This document shows, in pieces, positions 9,785 to 19,816 of a DNA stretch of 64,000 nucleotides (its first letter is position 1; every line of letters begins with the position of its first letter). The stretch comes from JAFDYH01 sp049840875 (GTDB lineage: Bacteria > Bacteroidota > Bacteroidia > Chitinophagales > Chitinophagaceae). The stretch lies in the NCBI GenBank assembly GCA_049840875.1, contig JASGJE010000006.1, positions 248,001 through 312,000 on the forward strand, written 5' to 3'. Below the pieces are notes generated by a model. That model did not search any database. It was not told the origin of the DNA and saw only the letters and a program-made list of their open reading frames with translations. Made by a program: the position numbers and the translations under genes.

Positions 9785-11728
9785 ATGATCAGAAAATCGT
9801 TTGTACTTGTTGCAGTAGTCTTTGCATGTATGACTGCCGGGGCGCAAACCTTATTCACGTATGGATCGTACAGTGTGGATGCAAAAGATTTTTTGCGTGC
9901 TTTTGAGAAGAACAATACCAATGTGAATGCTAATCGTTCTCAGGCCATCAAAGATTATCTCGATCTATATATCCGTTCCCGGTTAAAAATACAGGAAGCT
10001 TATAGTCGTCATTATGATACTCTGCCACAGTTAAATGCTGAAGTGGAAAATCTGCGCCAGCAGATCATCGATAATTACATGAACGATCCTGAAAGTTTTA
10101 ATAAGCTGGTTAAAGAGGCATTTACCAGGAGTCAGAAAGATATTCATGTCGCACACATTTTCATCAGCGCTAAAAAAGCAGATGGAACTATAGATACAGT
10201 AGCCGCAAAACAGAAGGCAGATGAAGCATATCAGCGTTTACAAAAGGGCGAAGATTTTTTAAAAGTAGCCGAACAATATTCAGACGATCCATCGGCAAAA
10301 ACCAACAAAGGAGACATAGGATACATCACCGTTTTCAGTTTGCCATACACGTTGGAAAATATCGCTTATACAACTGCACCCGGAAAATATTCATCAATAG
10401 TTCGTTCCAAAGCAGGATACCATATCTTAAAAAATATCGGAGAAAGAAAAGCTATTGGCAAAATCAAAGCACAGCAAATATTACTGGCATTTCCTCCTAA
10501 TGCGACTGAAGCCTATAAGAAAGAACTTGGCAAACGTGCTGATTCTCTTTACCAGTTGTTGATTAAAGGAGGTGATATTGCAAGACTCGCATCAACGTTC
10601 AGTAACGATTTTATTTCTTCAGGAAGTGGTGGAAATATGACCGATTTCGGCGTAGGGCAATATGAGCTGCCATTTGAAAACTATGTTTTCGGTCTGCCGA
10701 AAGACGGAGCAATAGGTAAACCATTTTTAACGAAGCATGGTTACCACATTGTAAAACGGGTGAAACTTTTACCTGTGGTTACTGATGCTGAAAATAAAAA
10801 TAATAACCTGGTGCTGAAAAGCCTTGTAGAGCAAAGCGATCGTATGCAGATCAGTAAGGATAAATTGTATGGAAGAGTTTTAGGTAAAGCTGGGTTTAAG
10901 AAACTGCCTTATGATGATGCAGAGTTATGGGCTTTGACGGATAGTCTTGTAGACTTTCATGCACTCACCAAAAAGACCAATCTAAGCAGCGATACAAAAC
11001 TATTTACAATCGGAGATCAATCTGCTACTGTCTCGCAATGGGCAGACTATGCCAAAACATTCCGTTATAAAAGTGATGGTTCCGGATATAAACCCTATCC
11101 GCAAGTGATGGATGAGTTTATTAACAACAAAGCGCAGCAATATTATCGTGAGCATCTCGAAGATTTTAATCCCGATTTCCGCAACCAGATGACCGAGTTC
11201 AAAGATGGTAATCTCTTCTTCGAAATAATGCAGCAGGAAATATGGAACAAGGCGCAAACAGATTCTGCCGCGCTGGAAAAATATTATGCTGACAATAAAA
11301 CCAAATACAACTGGAAAGAAAGCGCTGATGCTGTTATTTTCTTTTGTTCTGACATCAACATTTCCAAAACAGTATACGAGCAGGTAAAGAAAACCCCTTC
11401 TAAATGGAAAAGCACCGTGGATGCCCTAAGTGAAAAAGTGGTTGCTGATTCAGCACGCTATGAATGGTCGCAGATTCCAAATGCAAATAAAGCCGCATTA
11501 AAAGCAGGGATGGTAACCGACGCGGTGTTAAACAAAGGAGATAACAGCGCTTCATTTGCGTACATCATTAAGCTATATCCGCAAACTCAGCAGCGTAGCT
11601 TTACAGAAGCCAGAGGGCTGGTGATTAATGATTATCAAAACGAGCTTGAAGAAAAATGGATTACTGAATTGAAAAAGAAATACCCGGTTACGATTAACGA
11701 GCAAGTGCTGCAAAGTATTTCAAAATAA
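9785..11728 (+). CDS. Peptidylprolyl isomerase, SurA/PpiD-like, with two parvulin domains
   Basis: A 647-residue exported protein with a signal peptide (cleavage near AGAQT). A helical SurA-like N-terminal region follows. The first parvulin/PpiC domain is at about 120-220 (VAHIFISA, YSDDPSAKTNKGDIGY, AGYHILK). The second is at about 230-330 (AQQILLAF, FSNDF, HGYHIVKRV). A long helical C-terminal region completes it. Such proteins chaperone outer-membrane proteins in the periplasm. A second, shorter SurA-like gene (53245-54618) occurs in the window. The upstream 210-base gap holds the hairpin repeat and AT-rich sequence; I see no convincing promoter in it. Confidence 0.88.
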   Translation: MIRKSFVLVAVVFACMTAGAQTLFTYGSYSVDAKDFLRAFEKNNTNVNANRSQAIKDYLDLYIRSRLKIQEAYSRHYDTLPQLNAEVENLRQQIIDNYMNDPESFNKLVKEAFTRSQKDIHVAHIFISAKKADGTIDTVAAKQKADEAYQRLQKGEDFLKVAEQYSDDPSAKTNKGDIGYITVFSLPYTLENIAYTTAPGKYSSIVRSKAGYHILKNIGERKAIGKIKAQQILLAFPPNATEAYKKELGKRADSLYQLLIKGGDIARLASTFSNDFISSGSGGNMTDFGVGQYELPFENYVFGLPKDGAIGKPFLTKHGYHIVKRVKLLPVVTDAENKNNNLVLKSLVEQSDRMQISKDKLYGRVLGKAGFKKLPYDDAELWALTDSLVDFHALTKKTNLSSDTKLFTIGDQSATVSQWADYAKTFRYKSDGSGYKPYPQVMDEFINNKAQQYYREHLEDFNPDFRNQMTEFKDGNLFFEIMQQEIWNKAQTDSAALEKYYADNKTKYNWKESADAVIFFCSDINISKTVYEQVKKTPSKWKSTVDALSEKVVADSARYEWSQIPNANKAALKAGMVTDAVLNKGDNSASFAYIIKLYPQTQQRSFTEARGLVINDYQNELEEKWITELKKKYPVTINEQVLQSISK

Positions 11729-11746
11729 ATTTTGCAAAGCGACTAA

Positions 11747-12577
11747 CTAATGGCTGAACGATATTTCATAAATATTCGGCCAGAGTTTCCCGGTAACATA
11801 TATTTTATTAGCAGCAGAATCAAATGCGATTCCGTTCAATTGCTGAGCGCCTGGAAATTTTTGTTTCGCCTCTTCAGCGAGTGAGTTGAGATTGATCTTG
11901 CCTATTATATTTCCTGAATTGGGGTCGATTTTGATGATATAATTTTGCTGGTACACATTAGCATAGATAAATCCGTTTATCAGCTCCAGTTCATTGATGT
12001 TTTCCAGTGTTCCGTTTTCGTCCGTCACACGTAACGTTTTTACCACTTTAAAATCACCAGGATTAAGGTAAGTGAGATTTGGCGTACCATCGCTCATTAT
12101 CAAAGATGATCCATCAGTAGTCATGCCCCAACCTTCATCAGAAGGAAAAGTAAACTCTCCTGTTTTTTTAAATGTTTTTGCGTCGTATATAAAGCCAATT
12201 TTTGTGCGATAAGTAAGTTGGTATAACTTATCATTGATAAATACGATTCCTTCTCCAAAGTATTTATGTTTATCCAGTTCCGATTTCACATCAATTTTGC
12301 CCGTAGTAAGATCAACCGCGCCGAATAATGATCGTGTAGAAGAGAAAGAGCTATCATAGCCGGTACTTTCATACAATTTACCATCGTGAAATAAAAATCC
12401 TTCAGTGTACGAAGTGGTATCGTGTGGGTAATACTTTATTACAGCGTAATTGATTTCGGGAATACCGACGCTTACCTGTTTTCCCTTGTTATCATTGTTG
12501 CCCGATGAATTGTCGCTGTTATTACAGGCAACGAATAAAAAAGACAATAATCCTATCAGTAAAATTGTTTGCTTCAT
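11747..12577 (-). CDS. Glutaminyl-peptide cyclotransferase (glutamine cyclotransferase lipoprotein)
   Basis: A 276-residue lipoprotein with lipobox FLFVAC, lipidated Cys at about residue 18. The remainder is a beta-propeller of the plant/bacterial glutamine cyclotransferase family. Supporting motifs are TSYTEGFLF, YESTGYD, LTYRTKIGF, LNGIAFD and KIYVTGKLWPNIYEI. The enzyme turns N-terminal glutamine into pyroglutamate on exported peptides. It lies upstream of nothing obviously related; metF is 52 bases further up on the same strand and could be co-transcribed. Confidence 0.88.
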   Translation of the reverse strand: MKQTILLIGLLSFLFVACNNSDNSSGNNDNKGKQVSVGIPEINYAVIKYYPHDTTSYTEGFLFHDGKLYESTGYDSSFSSTRSLFGAVDLTTGKIDVKSELDKHKYFGEGIVFINDKLYQLTYRTKIGFIYDAKTFKKTGEFTFPSDEGWGMTTDGSSLIMSDGTPNLTYLNPGDFKVVKTLRVTDENGTLENINELELINGFIYANVYQQNYIIKIDPNSGNIIGKINLNSLAEEAKQKFPGAQQLNGIAFDSAANKIYVTGKLWPNIYEISFSH

Positions 12578-12629
12578 GAAATTAATAGCAGCATTCTTTT
12601 AAAAATCTCAACGATTCTTGCAAATCATT

Positions 12630-13580
12630 TTAAACATTCTTCACTACGTTCACTACAATATGCGGTTTGCCCAATGTATAATAATGCAATACAGGCACGC
12701 CGTTCTTTTTTAAATCTTTTGATTGCATTAATAGCCATTCTTCGCCGACCTTTTCAACTTCTTCATCTGATTTGCATTTCAGAATTTCGTTGGCCAGGTC
12801 TGCAGGCAAGTCGATATGGAATGTTTTTGGAAGAATAGTCAATTGCTTTTTGCTATATACAGGTTTTAATCCTGGAATAATCGGAACATTAATTCCAATA
12901 TCACGACAGGCTTTTACAAATGCATAATATTTTTCATTATCAAAAAACATCTGCGTCACAATGTAATCTGCGCCTCCATCTACTTTTGCTTTCAGAAAAT
13001 TTAAGTCTGTCTGCATGTTTGGCGCTTCAAAATGTTTTTCAGGATAACCAGCTACACCGATGCAGAAATCCGTTTTTTGTGTTCCTTTCAAATCATCTTC
13101 AAGATAAATGCCGGCATTCAGGTTGGTAACCTGCTTCAAAAGATCTGAAGCAAAGCGATGACCACCAGGCTCCGGTTCAAAAGCAGATTCATTTTTAGCA
13201 GCATCGCCGCGTAGCACTAATACATTATCGATGCCGAGATAACGCAGATTGATCAGGGCATCTTCCGTATCATTGATGCTGAAGCCGCCGCAAATCAAAT
13301 GGGGGACAGTATCAACATTATACCGGTTCATGATCGAGGCACAAATACTTTCCGTACCCGGTCGCTTCCGCACGACAACTTTATGAAAACTGCCATCTGT
13401 ATTTTTTTTGAAAACATGTTCGCTACGATGGTATGTAACATTGATAAATGAAGGCTTGAATTCCATCAGCGGGTCAAGATGCTTATACAGGGCTTCAATT
13501 CCCTTTCCTTTTAATGGGGGCAATACTTCAAAAGAAACCAGTGTGCCTTTTGCATTTTTTATGTGATCGATTACTTTCAT
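12630..13580 (-). CDS. metF: Methylenetetrahydrofolate reductase
   Basis: A 316-residue flavoenzyme that reduces 5,10-methylene-THF to 5-methyl-THF for methionine synthesis. The length and a TIM-barrel layout fit. Motifs are SFEVLPPLKG near the start (catalytic Glu), FINVTYHRSEH, NVLVLRGD, and GGADYIVTQMFFDN, the flavin/folate site. The 222 bases upstream, shared with the divergent lptB, contain AT-rich inverted words (gttaa...ttaac) and two copies of catgcaaac. I see no known riboswitch fold there. Confidence 0.95.
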   Translation of the reverse strand: MKVIDHIKNAKGTLVSFEVLPPLKGKGIEALYKHLDPLMEFKPSFINVTYHRSEHVFKKNTDGSFHKVVVRKRPGTESICASIMNRYNVDTVPHLICGGFSINDTEDALINLRYLGIDNVLVLRGDAAKNESAFEPEPGGHRFASDLLKQVTNLNAGIYLEDDLKGTQKTDFCIGVAGYPEKHFEAPNMQTDLNFLKAKVDGGADYIVTQMFFDNEKYYAFVKACRDIGINVPIIPGLKPVYSKKQLTILPKTFHIDLPADLANEILKCKSDEEVEKVGEEWLLMQSKDLKKNGVPVLHYYTLGKPHIVVNVVKNV

Positions 13581-13788
13581 CCGGTATTCTGTCTTTTAGG
13601 GTCAAATAGCTGTTAACTATTTATTTTTAATTTAACATGCAAACTTAAGCATGCAAACGCATTAGTCAAAAAGGGAAAAACATTCTCTATATCGAACCGG
13701 GCGGTATATCATAAATGTTATGATCATTCGCAAAAAGAAATAAAATCATAAAAATGCAGGGCATCTACGTCATTCCTGCATCAAGCCT

Positions 13789-13796
13789 TATTTTTG
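13789..13796 (+). promoter_or_regulatory. -7 box (TATTTTTG) 6 bases before the lptB start
   Basis: TATTTTTG fits the phylum's -7 consensus and ends at 13796, with the ATG at 13803. Transcription would begin at about the start codon. The box also contains the in-frame TTG at 13794, which argues that this TTG is not the translation start. No clear -33 element is present. Confidence 0.45.
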
Positions 13797-13802
13797 CCGG
13801 GC

Positions 13803-14882
13803 ATGATCAGCAATATACATACGGTAAACCTCGTAAAAAGATATGGCGGCCGCACAGTTGTAAACCATGTGTCATTCGAAGTGAAACAGGGAGAGATTGT
13901 TGGTCTGCTGGGACCAAACGGTGCCGGCAAAACCACGTCGTTCTACCAGGTTACAGGTCTCATTAAACCAGATGAAGGTGAAGTGTATCTGAATGATGAG
14001 AATATTACCAAATTGCCGATGTATAAGCGGGCAAAACTTGGGATTGGTTATCTGCCACAAGAAGCATCAATCTTCAGAAAGCTTAGCGTTGAAGATAATA
14101 TTCTCGCAGTCCTGGAAATGACAAAATTGTCAAAAGCAGAGCAACATGAAAAGTTGGAATCTTTGCTCGATGAATTTCGCTTACATCATGTCCGAAAAAG
14201 TCCGGGCGACGTATTGAGCGGTGGTGAAAGAAGAAGAACGGAAATTGCCCGCGCATTAGCCGTTAATCCAAAATTTATTTTACTCGATGAGCCATTTGCA
14301 GGTATCGACCCGATCGCGGTTGAAGATATTCAATCGATAGTTGCCAAATTAAAATTTAAGAACATCGGCATTTTGATTACTGACCATAACGTAACTGAAA
14401 CACTTTCTATCTGCGATCGTGCTTATCTTTTGATAGAAGGAAAAATATTCAAACACGGCACTGCAGAAGAACTGGCGTTGGATGAACAGGTAAAACGACT
14501 TTATCTCGGAAGAAATTTCGAATTAAAGAGAAAAGATTATCTCTACGATGAAATTCATAAGGAAGCAAGAATAAATATTGATTCACTTATTCAATCTGTA
14601 ACTGGGGCGATTGCGATGTATGAAGAAAAGAAAGAAGCGTTGGCCGATTTGCAAAAAAGTATTGGCTACCGTTATGAGTCTGATGATGCAATTACCGAAG
14701 ATATTGACCTCGATAACTATTTTAAATTTATCAGGGAGCTAAAAGCATCTTTGATTGAATATGGCAATGAAAAAAATAACGCCGAAATCACCGAACGGGC
14801 AAATCTTCTATTGACCGCCGATCGGGATCTTTATTCGGATTTGAATACGATTCTATTATACCTGCAGGCAGATAAAAATTAG
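13803..14882 (+). CDS. lptB: LPS export ABC transporter ATP-binding protein with long C-terminal extension
   Basis: Cytoplasmic ATPase of the Lpt bridge that moves lipopolysaccharide to the outer membrane. From the ATG at 13803 it has 359 residues. Walker A GPNGAGKTT is at 37-45, the Q-loop at about 86, signature LSGGERRR at 138-145 and Walker B FILLDEP at about 158-164, with a switch His in TDHNVTE. The usual LptB ends near residue 240. Here about 115 further residues follow, charged and helical with an acidic patch, with no recognised domain. An in-frame TTG at 13794 was rejected because it lies inside a promoter-like box. Confidence 0.9.
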   Translation: MISNIHTVNLVKRYGGRTVVNHVSFEVKQGEIVGLLGPNGAGKTTSFYQVTGLIKPDEGEVYLNDENITKLPMYKRAKLGIGYLPQEASIFRKLSVEDNILAVLEMTKLSKAEQHEKLESLLDEFRLHHVRKSPGDVLSGGERRRTEIARALAVNPKFILLDEPFAGIDPIAVEDIQSIVAKLKFKNIGILITDHNVTETLSICDRAYLLIEGKIFKHGTAEELALDEQVKRLYLGRNFELKRKDYLYDEIHKEARINIDSLIQSVTGAIAMYEEKKEALADLQKSIGYRYESDDAITEDIDLDNYFKFIRELKASLIEYGNEKNNAEITERANLLLTADRDLYSDLNTILLYLQADKN

Positions 14883-14978
14883 TCGCTGCCCTATCAGAAT
14901 TCTCAGACCAGAAACCATTTCTATCGAAATTTTATAGCAATCATTTAATCGAAACAATTTAATATATTGCTTTGACGA

Positions 14979-16484
14979 ATGAAAGTACTTAGCCCTGCCA
15001 TATCATCTCTTGCCCGTATGCGCCTGTGGCGTATAGAAGCATGGAAGTTACATCCCGTAGATGCGCAACGGGAAGTATTGCAGGATCTTGTTACTTCTGC
15101 TCAATACACAGAATTCGGCCGTAAATACAATTTTTCAGAATTATTTAATATACGCTCCTTCAAACAAGCAGTTCCGATTCATGAATACGATGATATAAAA
15201 CCCTATATCCAACGCATCATGAATGGCGAGCAGAATGTGCTTTGGAATACACCTATTTTTTGGTTTGCAAAGAGCAGCGGCACTACCAGCGACAAAAGCA
15301 AGTTCATTCCAATCAGTGATGAAAGTCTGGAAGATTGTCACTATAAAGCAGCGAAAGATGTGCTGACAATGTATTATCAATTCAATCCTGATTCAGAATT
15401 ACTAACAGGAAAAGGATTGGTGATCGGTGGCAGCCATACTATTTCGCCAATGAACCACGAAGCGCAATATGGCGATCTGAGTGCAGTATTATTGCAGAAC
15501 TCGCCTTTTTGGGCGCATTGGTTGAGAACGCCAGAACTAAGCATAGCACTGATGGATGAATGGGAAGATAAAATTGAAAAGCTGGCAATTAATAGTGTGA
15601 AGGAAAACGTCACTTCTATTTCCGGCGTGCCCACGTGGACGTTAGTTCTTTTTAAACGCATACTGGAGATGACCGGTAAAAAAACGATGGCGGAAGTGTG
15701 GCCTTCGTTACAGCTCTATATGCACGGCGGTGTTTCATTTACGCCGTATAAAGAACAATTTCAAAAACTCATTGGCAAAGACATTCATTACCTGGAAATG
15801 TATAATGCCAGCGAAGGGTTTTTTGCAGCGCAGGAAGTGCCGGGAAATGATGGTATGTTATTGTTTACCGACCATGGCATTTTCATGGAGTTTATGCCGG
15901 TAAGTGAATATGGTAAACCCAATCCGAAGACAATTGGTCTGGACGAGGTAGAAAAAGGAAAGAACTATGCAGTTGTTATCAGCACTAACGGAGGATTATG
16001 GCGGTACCTCGTTGGTGATACGATACAGTTTACATCGTTGATTCCGTTTAGAATAAAAGTATCGGGAAGGTTGAAGCATTTCATCAATGCCTTCGGCGAA
16101 GAACTGATTGTAGATAATACTGATATGGCCATCGCTATGGCCAGTGAAAAAACGGGCGCCGTAGTGAATGATTATACAGCAGCTCCGGTATATTTTTCGG
16201 ATGCGGCTAATGGTGCACATGAGTGGTTGATAGAATTTGAAAAAGAGCCACAAAACCTCGACAATTTCACGAATGAACTGGATGCAGCTCTAAAAAAAGT
16301 AAACAGTGATTACGAAGCCAAACGCCATAAAGACATTGCACTTCGCAAACCGGAAATCCATTCCATCAAAAAGGGACTATTCAGGGAATGGTTGCGTAGC
16401 CGGGGAAAACTAGGAGGACAACATAAGGTGCCGAGGCTGAGTAATGAAAGAATTTATATTGAAGAAATTCTCGCTCTTCAATAA
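14979..16484 (+). CDS. GH3 auxin-responsive-promoter family protein (acyl-adenylate/amido synthetase-like)
   Basis: A 501-residue protein of the GH3 family, a branch of the ANL adenylating superfamily. Visible motifs are AKSSGTTSDKSKFIP (ATP/phosphate loop), YNASEGFFA (adenine site) and WRYLVGDTIQF (ATP-binding Asp). In plants GH3 proteins join amino acids to hormones. In Bacteroidota the family is widespread and the substrate unknown. The N-terminus has a hydrophobic start but no clear signal peptide. The next gene begins 11 bases after its stop, so the two are probably co-transcribed. Confidence 0.88.
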   Translation: MKVLSPAISSLARMRLWRIEAWKLHPVDAQREVLQDLVTSAQYTEFGRKYNFSELFNIRSFKQAVPIHEYDDIKPYIQRIMNGEQNVLWNTPIFWFAKSSGTTSDKSKFIPISDESLEDCHYKAAKDVLTMYYQFNPDSELLTGKGLVIGGSHTISPMNHEAQYGDLSAVLLQNSPFWAHWLRTPELSIALMDEWEDKIEKLAINSVKENVTSISGVPTWTLVLFKRILEMTGKKTMAEVWPSLQLYMHGGVSFTPYKEQFQKLIGKDIHYLEMYNASEGFFAAQEVPGNDGMLLFTDHGIFMEFMPVSEYGKPNPKTIGLDEVEKGKNYAVVISTNGGLWRYLVGDTIQFTSLIPFRIKVSGRLKHFINAFGEELIVDNTDMAIAMASEKTGAVVNDYTAAPVYFSDAANGAHEWLIEFEKEPQNLDNFTNELDAALKKVNSDYEAKRHKDIALRKPEIHSIKKGLFREWLRSRGKLGGQHKVPRLSNERIYIEEILALQ

Positions 16485-16495
16485 GCAGTTAATCT

Positions 16496-17689
16496 ATGAA
16501 ATTAAAAAATCTCATCCTGTCATTTTTTGCTGTTATTTCGTTTGCTATTGCACAATCCCAGCATTCTATTCAGTTTACAGAACAAACGATACAGGTAAAA
16601 GATAATTTATCATTTAATCTTAAGATTCCTGCGGGCTATAAAATTGCCATTGCGGCCCGTGGATTACACCGGCCACGTTTCTTTTCAAAAAGCCCGGACG
16701 GAAGACTATTTATAACGGATATGTTTAACCGTGATGATAATAAAAAGGGCAGGGTGTATATACTGAACAATTGGAATGAAAACTTAAAAAAATTTGAACA
16801 GGTAACCACTTATCTCGACAGCTTACGGAACCCTAATCAAATAGCATTTTACTCTGTAAATAATCAGACGTACCTGTTTTTGGCAGAAACCCACCAGCTC
16901 AGTTATTATCTGTATCATGCCGGTGATACCAGGCCAACCAGTAAACAAACGATCATTGCAACGTTTCCTGACTACGGATTGAATTATAAATATGGCGGAT
17001 GGCACCTGACCCGCAGCCTGGCATTTCACAATAATAAAGTGTATGTCAGCGTCGGAAGCAGTTGCGATGCCTGTATAGAAAAGGAGAAAGTGAGAGCTTG
17101 TATTATGGAAATGAATCCTGATGGAACAGAACAAAAAGTTTATGCCAGCGGACTTCGCAATGCGGTGGGTATAAAGTGGATAAACAATGAACTATGGGCA
17201 ACAAATATGGGAAGGGATAACCGAGGACCTGATAAGCCTGAAGAATTGTTACTGAAGATTGAAGCTAATAGTTATTATGGGTGGCCTTTCTATTTTCAAT
17301 ACAAAAAACAAATTATAACTGATGTTGCGTTTAAAGATTCCGTTAAACCTGTCAATTTTAAAAAACCAGATATCGGGAAATGGGGAATAAAGGCGCATTC
17401 GGCACCACTCGGGTTTGATTTTTTCACTGATTTTACTGATGATTTGTTGAATAATTCATTTATTACGGCGCTGCACGGCAGTACAAGTGTATGGCGACAA
17501 CGTGGCAATGCGGTAGTACAAATGTCGCCTGATGGATCATACCGGGAAATCATTACCGGTTTTCTACAAGGTAAAACTGAAGACAAACGATTTGGCAGGC
17601 CATGTGATGTGATACAATGGGATAATCGTTCTTTTTTTATCAGTGATGATAAAAATGGAATTATCTATTATGTCTGGAAAGAAAATTGA
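16496..17689 (+). CDS. Exported PQQ/sorbosone-dehydrogenase-like beta-propeller protein
   Basis: A 397-residue exported protein (signal peptide about 1-20, ending near AIAQS). It has the six-bladed propeller of soluble sugar dehydrogenases: PDGRLFITD, KVYVSVGSSCDAC, VYASGLRNAVGIKW and LWATNMGRD. ANSYYGWPF and GFDFFTD follow in the later blades. Soluble relatives oxidise sugars with PQQ, but many Bacteroidota members are uncharacterised and may lack cofactor. It follows the GH3 gene by 11 bases. Confidence 0.8.
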   Translation: MKLKNLILSFFAVISFAIAQSQHSIQFTEQTIQVKDNLSFNLKIPAGYKIAIAARGLHRPRFFSKSPDGRLFITDMFNRDDNKKGRVYILNNWNENLKKFEQVTTYLDSLRNPNQIAFYSVNNQTYLFLAETHQLSYYLYHAGDTRPTSKQTIIATFPDYGLNYKYGGWHLTRSLAFHNNKVYVSVGSSCDACIEKEKVRACIMEMNPDGTEQKVYASGLRNAVGIKWINNELWATNMGRDNRGPDKPEELLLKIEANSYYGWPFYFQYKKQIITDVAFKDSVKPVNFKKPDIGKWGIKAHSAPLGFDFFTDFTDDLLNNSFITALHGSTSVWRQRGNAVVQMSPDGSYREIITGFLQGKTEDKRFGRPCDVIQWDNRSFFISDDKNGIIYYVWKEN

Positions 17690-17755
17690 ACCTTCAACTT
17701 TTGAAGGATTCTGCGATAATTTTCTTTTTTTTGTTGCATAATTCAATACTGAAAC

Positions 17756-18511
17756 ATGAAACTACTGGAAGGAAAAGTTGCGATTGTAACAGGCGCTGCA
17801 AGGGGAATCGGGGAGGGCATTGCATTAAAATTCGCTGAACATGGAGCCAGTGTTGCTTTTACCTATGTCAGTGATAGCAGTGAAGAAAAGGCAACTGCAT
17901 TAGAACAAAAATTGTCTTCTCTTGGTGTAAAAGCAAAAGCATACAAAAGCAATGCAGGAGATTTCAGTCAGTGTGAATCTTTTGTGAACGCAGTATTGAA
18001 AGAATTCGGAACAGTTGATATTTGTGTAAATAATGCCGGTATTTCAAAAGACAATTTATTACTACGGCTTACGCCTGAACAATGGGATGATGTAATAAAA
18101 GTGAATCTGAATAGCGTATTCTATATGACCAAGCAGGTAATAAAACCTATGATGAAAGCGAGAAGTGGCAGTATCATCAATATGAGTTCGGTGATAGGTG
18201 AAATGGGAAATGCAGGCCAAAGTAGCTATGCTGCAAGCAAGGCAGGTATACTTGGATTTACTAAATCCGTTGCGAAAGAATTGGGAAGCCGCAACATCCG
18301 TTGCAACGCCATTGCTCCGGGATTTGTAGAAACAGATATGACCAGTTATTTGAAAGATGGCGCAAGCGCCGAAAAATACAAAGCCGATATTCCATTGGGG
18401 AAATTTGCAAGCGCTGAAGACATCGCAAATGTTTCTTTATTTCTTGCTTCTAATCTTTCTTCTTATATAACAGGGCAGGTGATCAGTGTATGTGGCGGAC
18501 TGAATATTTAA
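17756..18511 (+). CDS. fabG: 3-oxoacyl-[acyl-carrier-protein] reductase
   Basis: A 251-residue short-chain dehydrogenase that reduces beta-ketoacyl-ACP with NADPH in fatty-acid elongation. It shows the nucleotide motif TGAARGIG, NNAG, the catalytic Ser in NMSSVIGEMGNAGQ, and Tyr-Lys in SYAASKAG. The C-terminal ITGQVISVCGGL is typical of FabG. The length is exactly normal. The next gene, an O-antigen-ligase-like membrane protein, follows within about 60 bases. Confidence 0.93.
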   Translation: MKLLEGKVAIVTGAARGIGEGIALKFAEHGASVAFTYVSDSSEEKATALEQKLSSLGVKAKAYKSNAGDFSQCESFVNAVLKEFGTVDICVNNAGISKDNLLLRLTPEQWDDVIKVNLNSVFYMTKQVIKPMMKARSGSIINMSSVIGEMGNAGQSSYAASKAGILGFTKSVAKELGSRNIRCNAIAPGFVETDMTSYLKDGASAEKYKADIPLGKFASAEDIANVSLFLASNLSSYITGQVISVCGGLNI

Positions 18512-18570
18512 TATAGTCGTTTTCTTCTCACTCACAACGCAACGATTTGACGGAGCAACTGACATATAAG

Positions 18571-19812
18571 ATGAGCAGAAAAGAAATAATTCTTTTTGCG
18601 CTCATGCAATTGTTTTTTATCGCCACTATTTTCCCCTACAATGATATTCTAACGGGCATTGTAATCGGCGGCATGATGCTTTGCTGTATACTCTTCAACG
18701 GCTTCAAAGAAAAATTCGCCCTTTTAAAAACCCGCAGGTATATCATTTGGATGATCCTCTACTTTGCCTGGATTTTCTTCAGCATTTTTTTTTCAAAAGA
18801 TCAATATGAAGGATTCAGGGCGCTTGATCCAAGGTTACCGTTGTTTTATTTTCCGGTAACCATTGGTTTAATAAAAATCAGCAAAGAGTTCAAGGAAAGG
18901 CTTTTCCTGGGATTTGCTATTATCACTACCCTGTTTTGCGCGATATGCCTCATATGGTCCGTCAATAACTATATTAAATCAGGTAATGTAGATTATCTGT
19001 ATGGTGACGCTATTTCAGCATTGGCAGATCAGCAGGCTATTTATATTTCACTTCTTGTCAATTTTTCCATTTACATTTTTTGCCTTTTTATTTTTTTCAG
19101 ATCGGTAAAATTTAAATCGCTCCTAGTTATAGCGTTAGCATTTTTATTTGTTGCCAGTTTTATGCTTGCAAGTCGAAATATGTTGGTTGTATTGTACACA
19201 TCTGTAATCGGCTTTAGTATTTATTATGTCTTTAAGAGTAAGAAGTTTATACCGGGGATCACTATTGCTGTCATTTTTATTTTGGGAGCTATTGCTGTGG
19301 TTAAGTTTTTTCCAAAGACATTGAATCGATTTACCGATTTTCTTTATACGCAATACGATTACCAGCACGAAGGCACTGAAAGCAACTTAACGAAAGAGAC
19401 AACGCCCGATCAATGGAATGGGGCAAATTTCAGGCTCGCTGCATGGCGTTGCGGTTGGGAAATTTTTAAGGCCCACCCTATTACTGGTGTGCACCTCGGC
19501 GATAAGCGGGGCAAGCTTACGGAAAAATACAAGGAGAAGAATTTCCTGTTTGCTATCCGCACAAACAAGAATGTTCACAATAATTATCTCGATGTGCTTT
19601 TCGGGTCGGGTATTATTGGTTTTATTTTATTCCTTACTGGTTGGTTTGTCTTACCGTTTCGATCTGCATTGATAGGAAAAGATTATTTATCGCTTTTAAT
19701 GATTATCACATTCGCGATCGCTACGATTACAGAAGTTTATCTTGACAGAAGTTTAGGAGGTATGCTTTTTGGATTCTTTATTCCGTTGATACTAACGGAT
19801 AAAAACACGTAA
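18571..19812 (+). CDS. O-antigen ligase family (WaaL-like) membrane protein
   Basis: About 413 residues from the ATG at 18571; an in-frame TTG at 18547 would add 8. It has roughly ten transmembrane helices and one large extracytoplasmic loop ending in NVHNNYLDVLFGSGIIGF, the conserved Wzy_C/O-antigen ligase motif with the key His. Such proteins join polysaccharide from undecaprenyl diphosphate to lipid A-core or to other acceptors. Its position next to the ABC-dependent glycan locus starting at 19817 on the opposite strand suggests it serves that glycan. The convergent genes are only 4 bases apart. Confidence 0.85.
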   Translation: MSRKEIILFALMQLFFIATIFPYNDILTGIVIGGMMLCCILFNGFKEKFALLKTRRYIIWMILYFAWIFFSIFFSKDQYEGFRALDPRLPLFYFPVTIGLIKISKEFKERLFLGFAIITTLFCAICLIWSVNNYIKSGNVDYLYGDAISALADQQAIYISLLVNFSIYIFCLFIFFRSVKFKSLLVIALAFLFVASFMLASRNMLVVLYTSVIGFSIYYVFKSKKFIPGITIAVIFILGAIAVVKFFPKTLNRFTDFLYTQYDYQHEGTESNLTKETTPDQWNGANFRLAAWRCGWEIFKAHPITGVHLGDKRGKLTEKYKEKNFLFAIRTNKNVHNNYLDVLFGSGIIGFILFLTGWFVLPFRSALIGKDYLSLLMIITFAIATITEVYLDRSLGGMLFGFFIPLILTDKNT

Positions 19813-19816
19813 TGCA

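Noticed and set aside
12569..12838. Plus-strand 89-residue frame opposite metF
   Set aside because: Overlaps the clearly coding minus strand and shows no motif.
13581..13788. Riboswitch (SAM or folate type) before metF or lptB
   Set aside because: Only AT-rich inverted words and a duplicated catgcaaac are present; no fold or conserved core of a known class is recognised.
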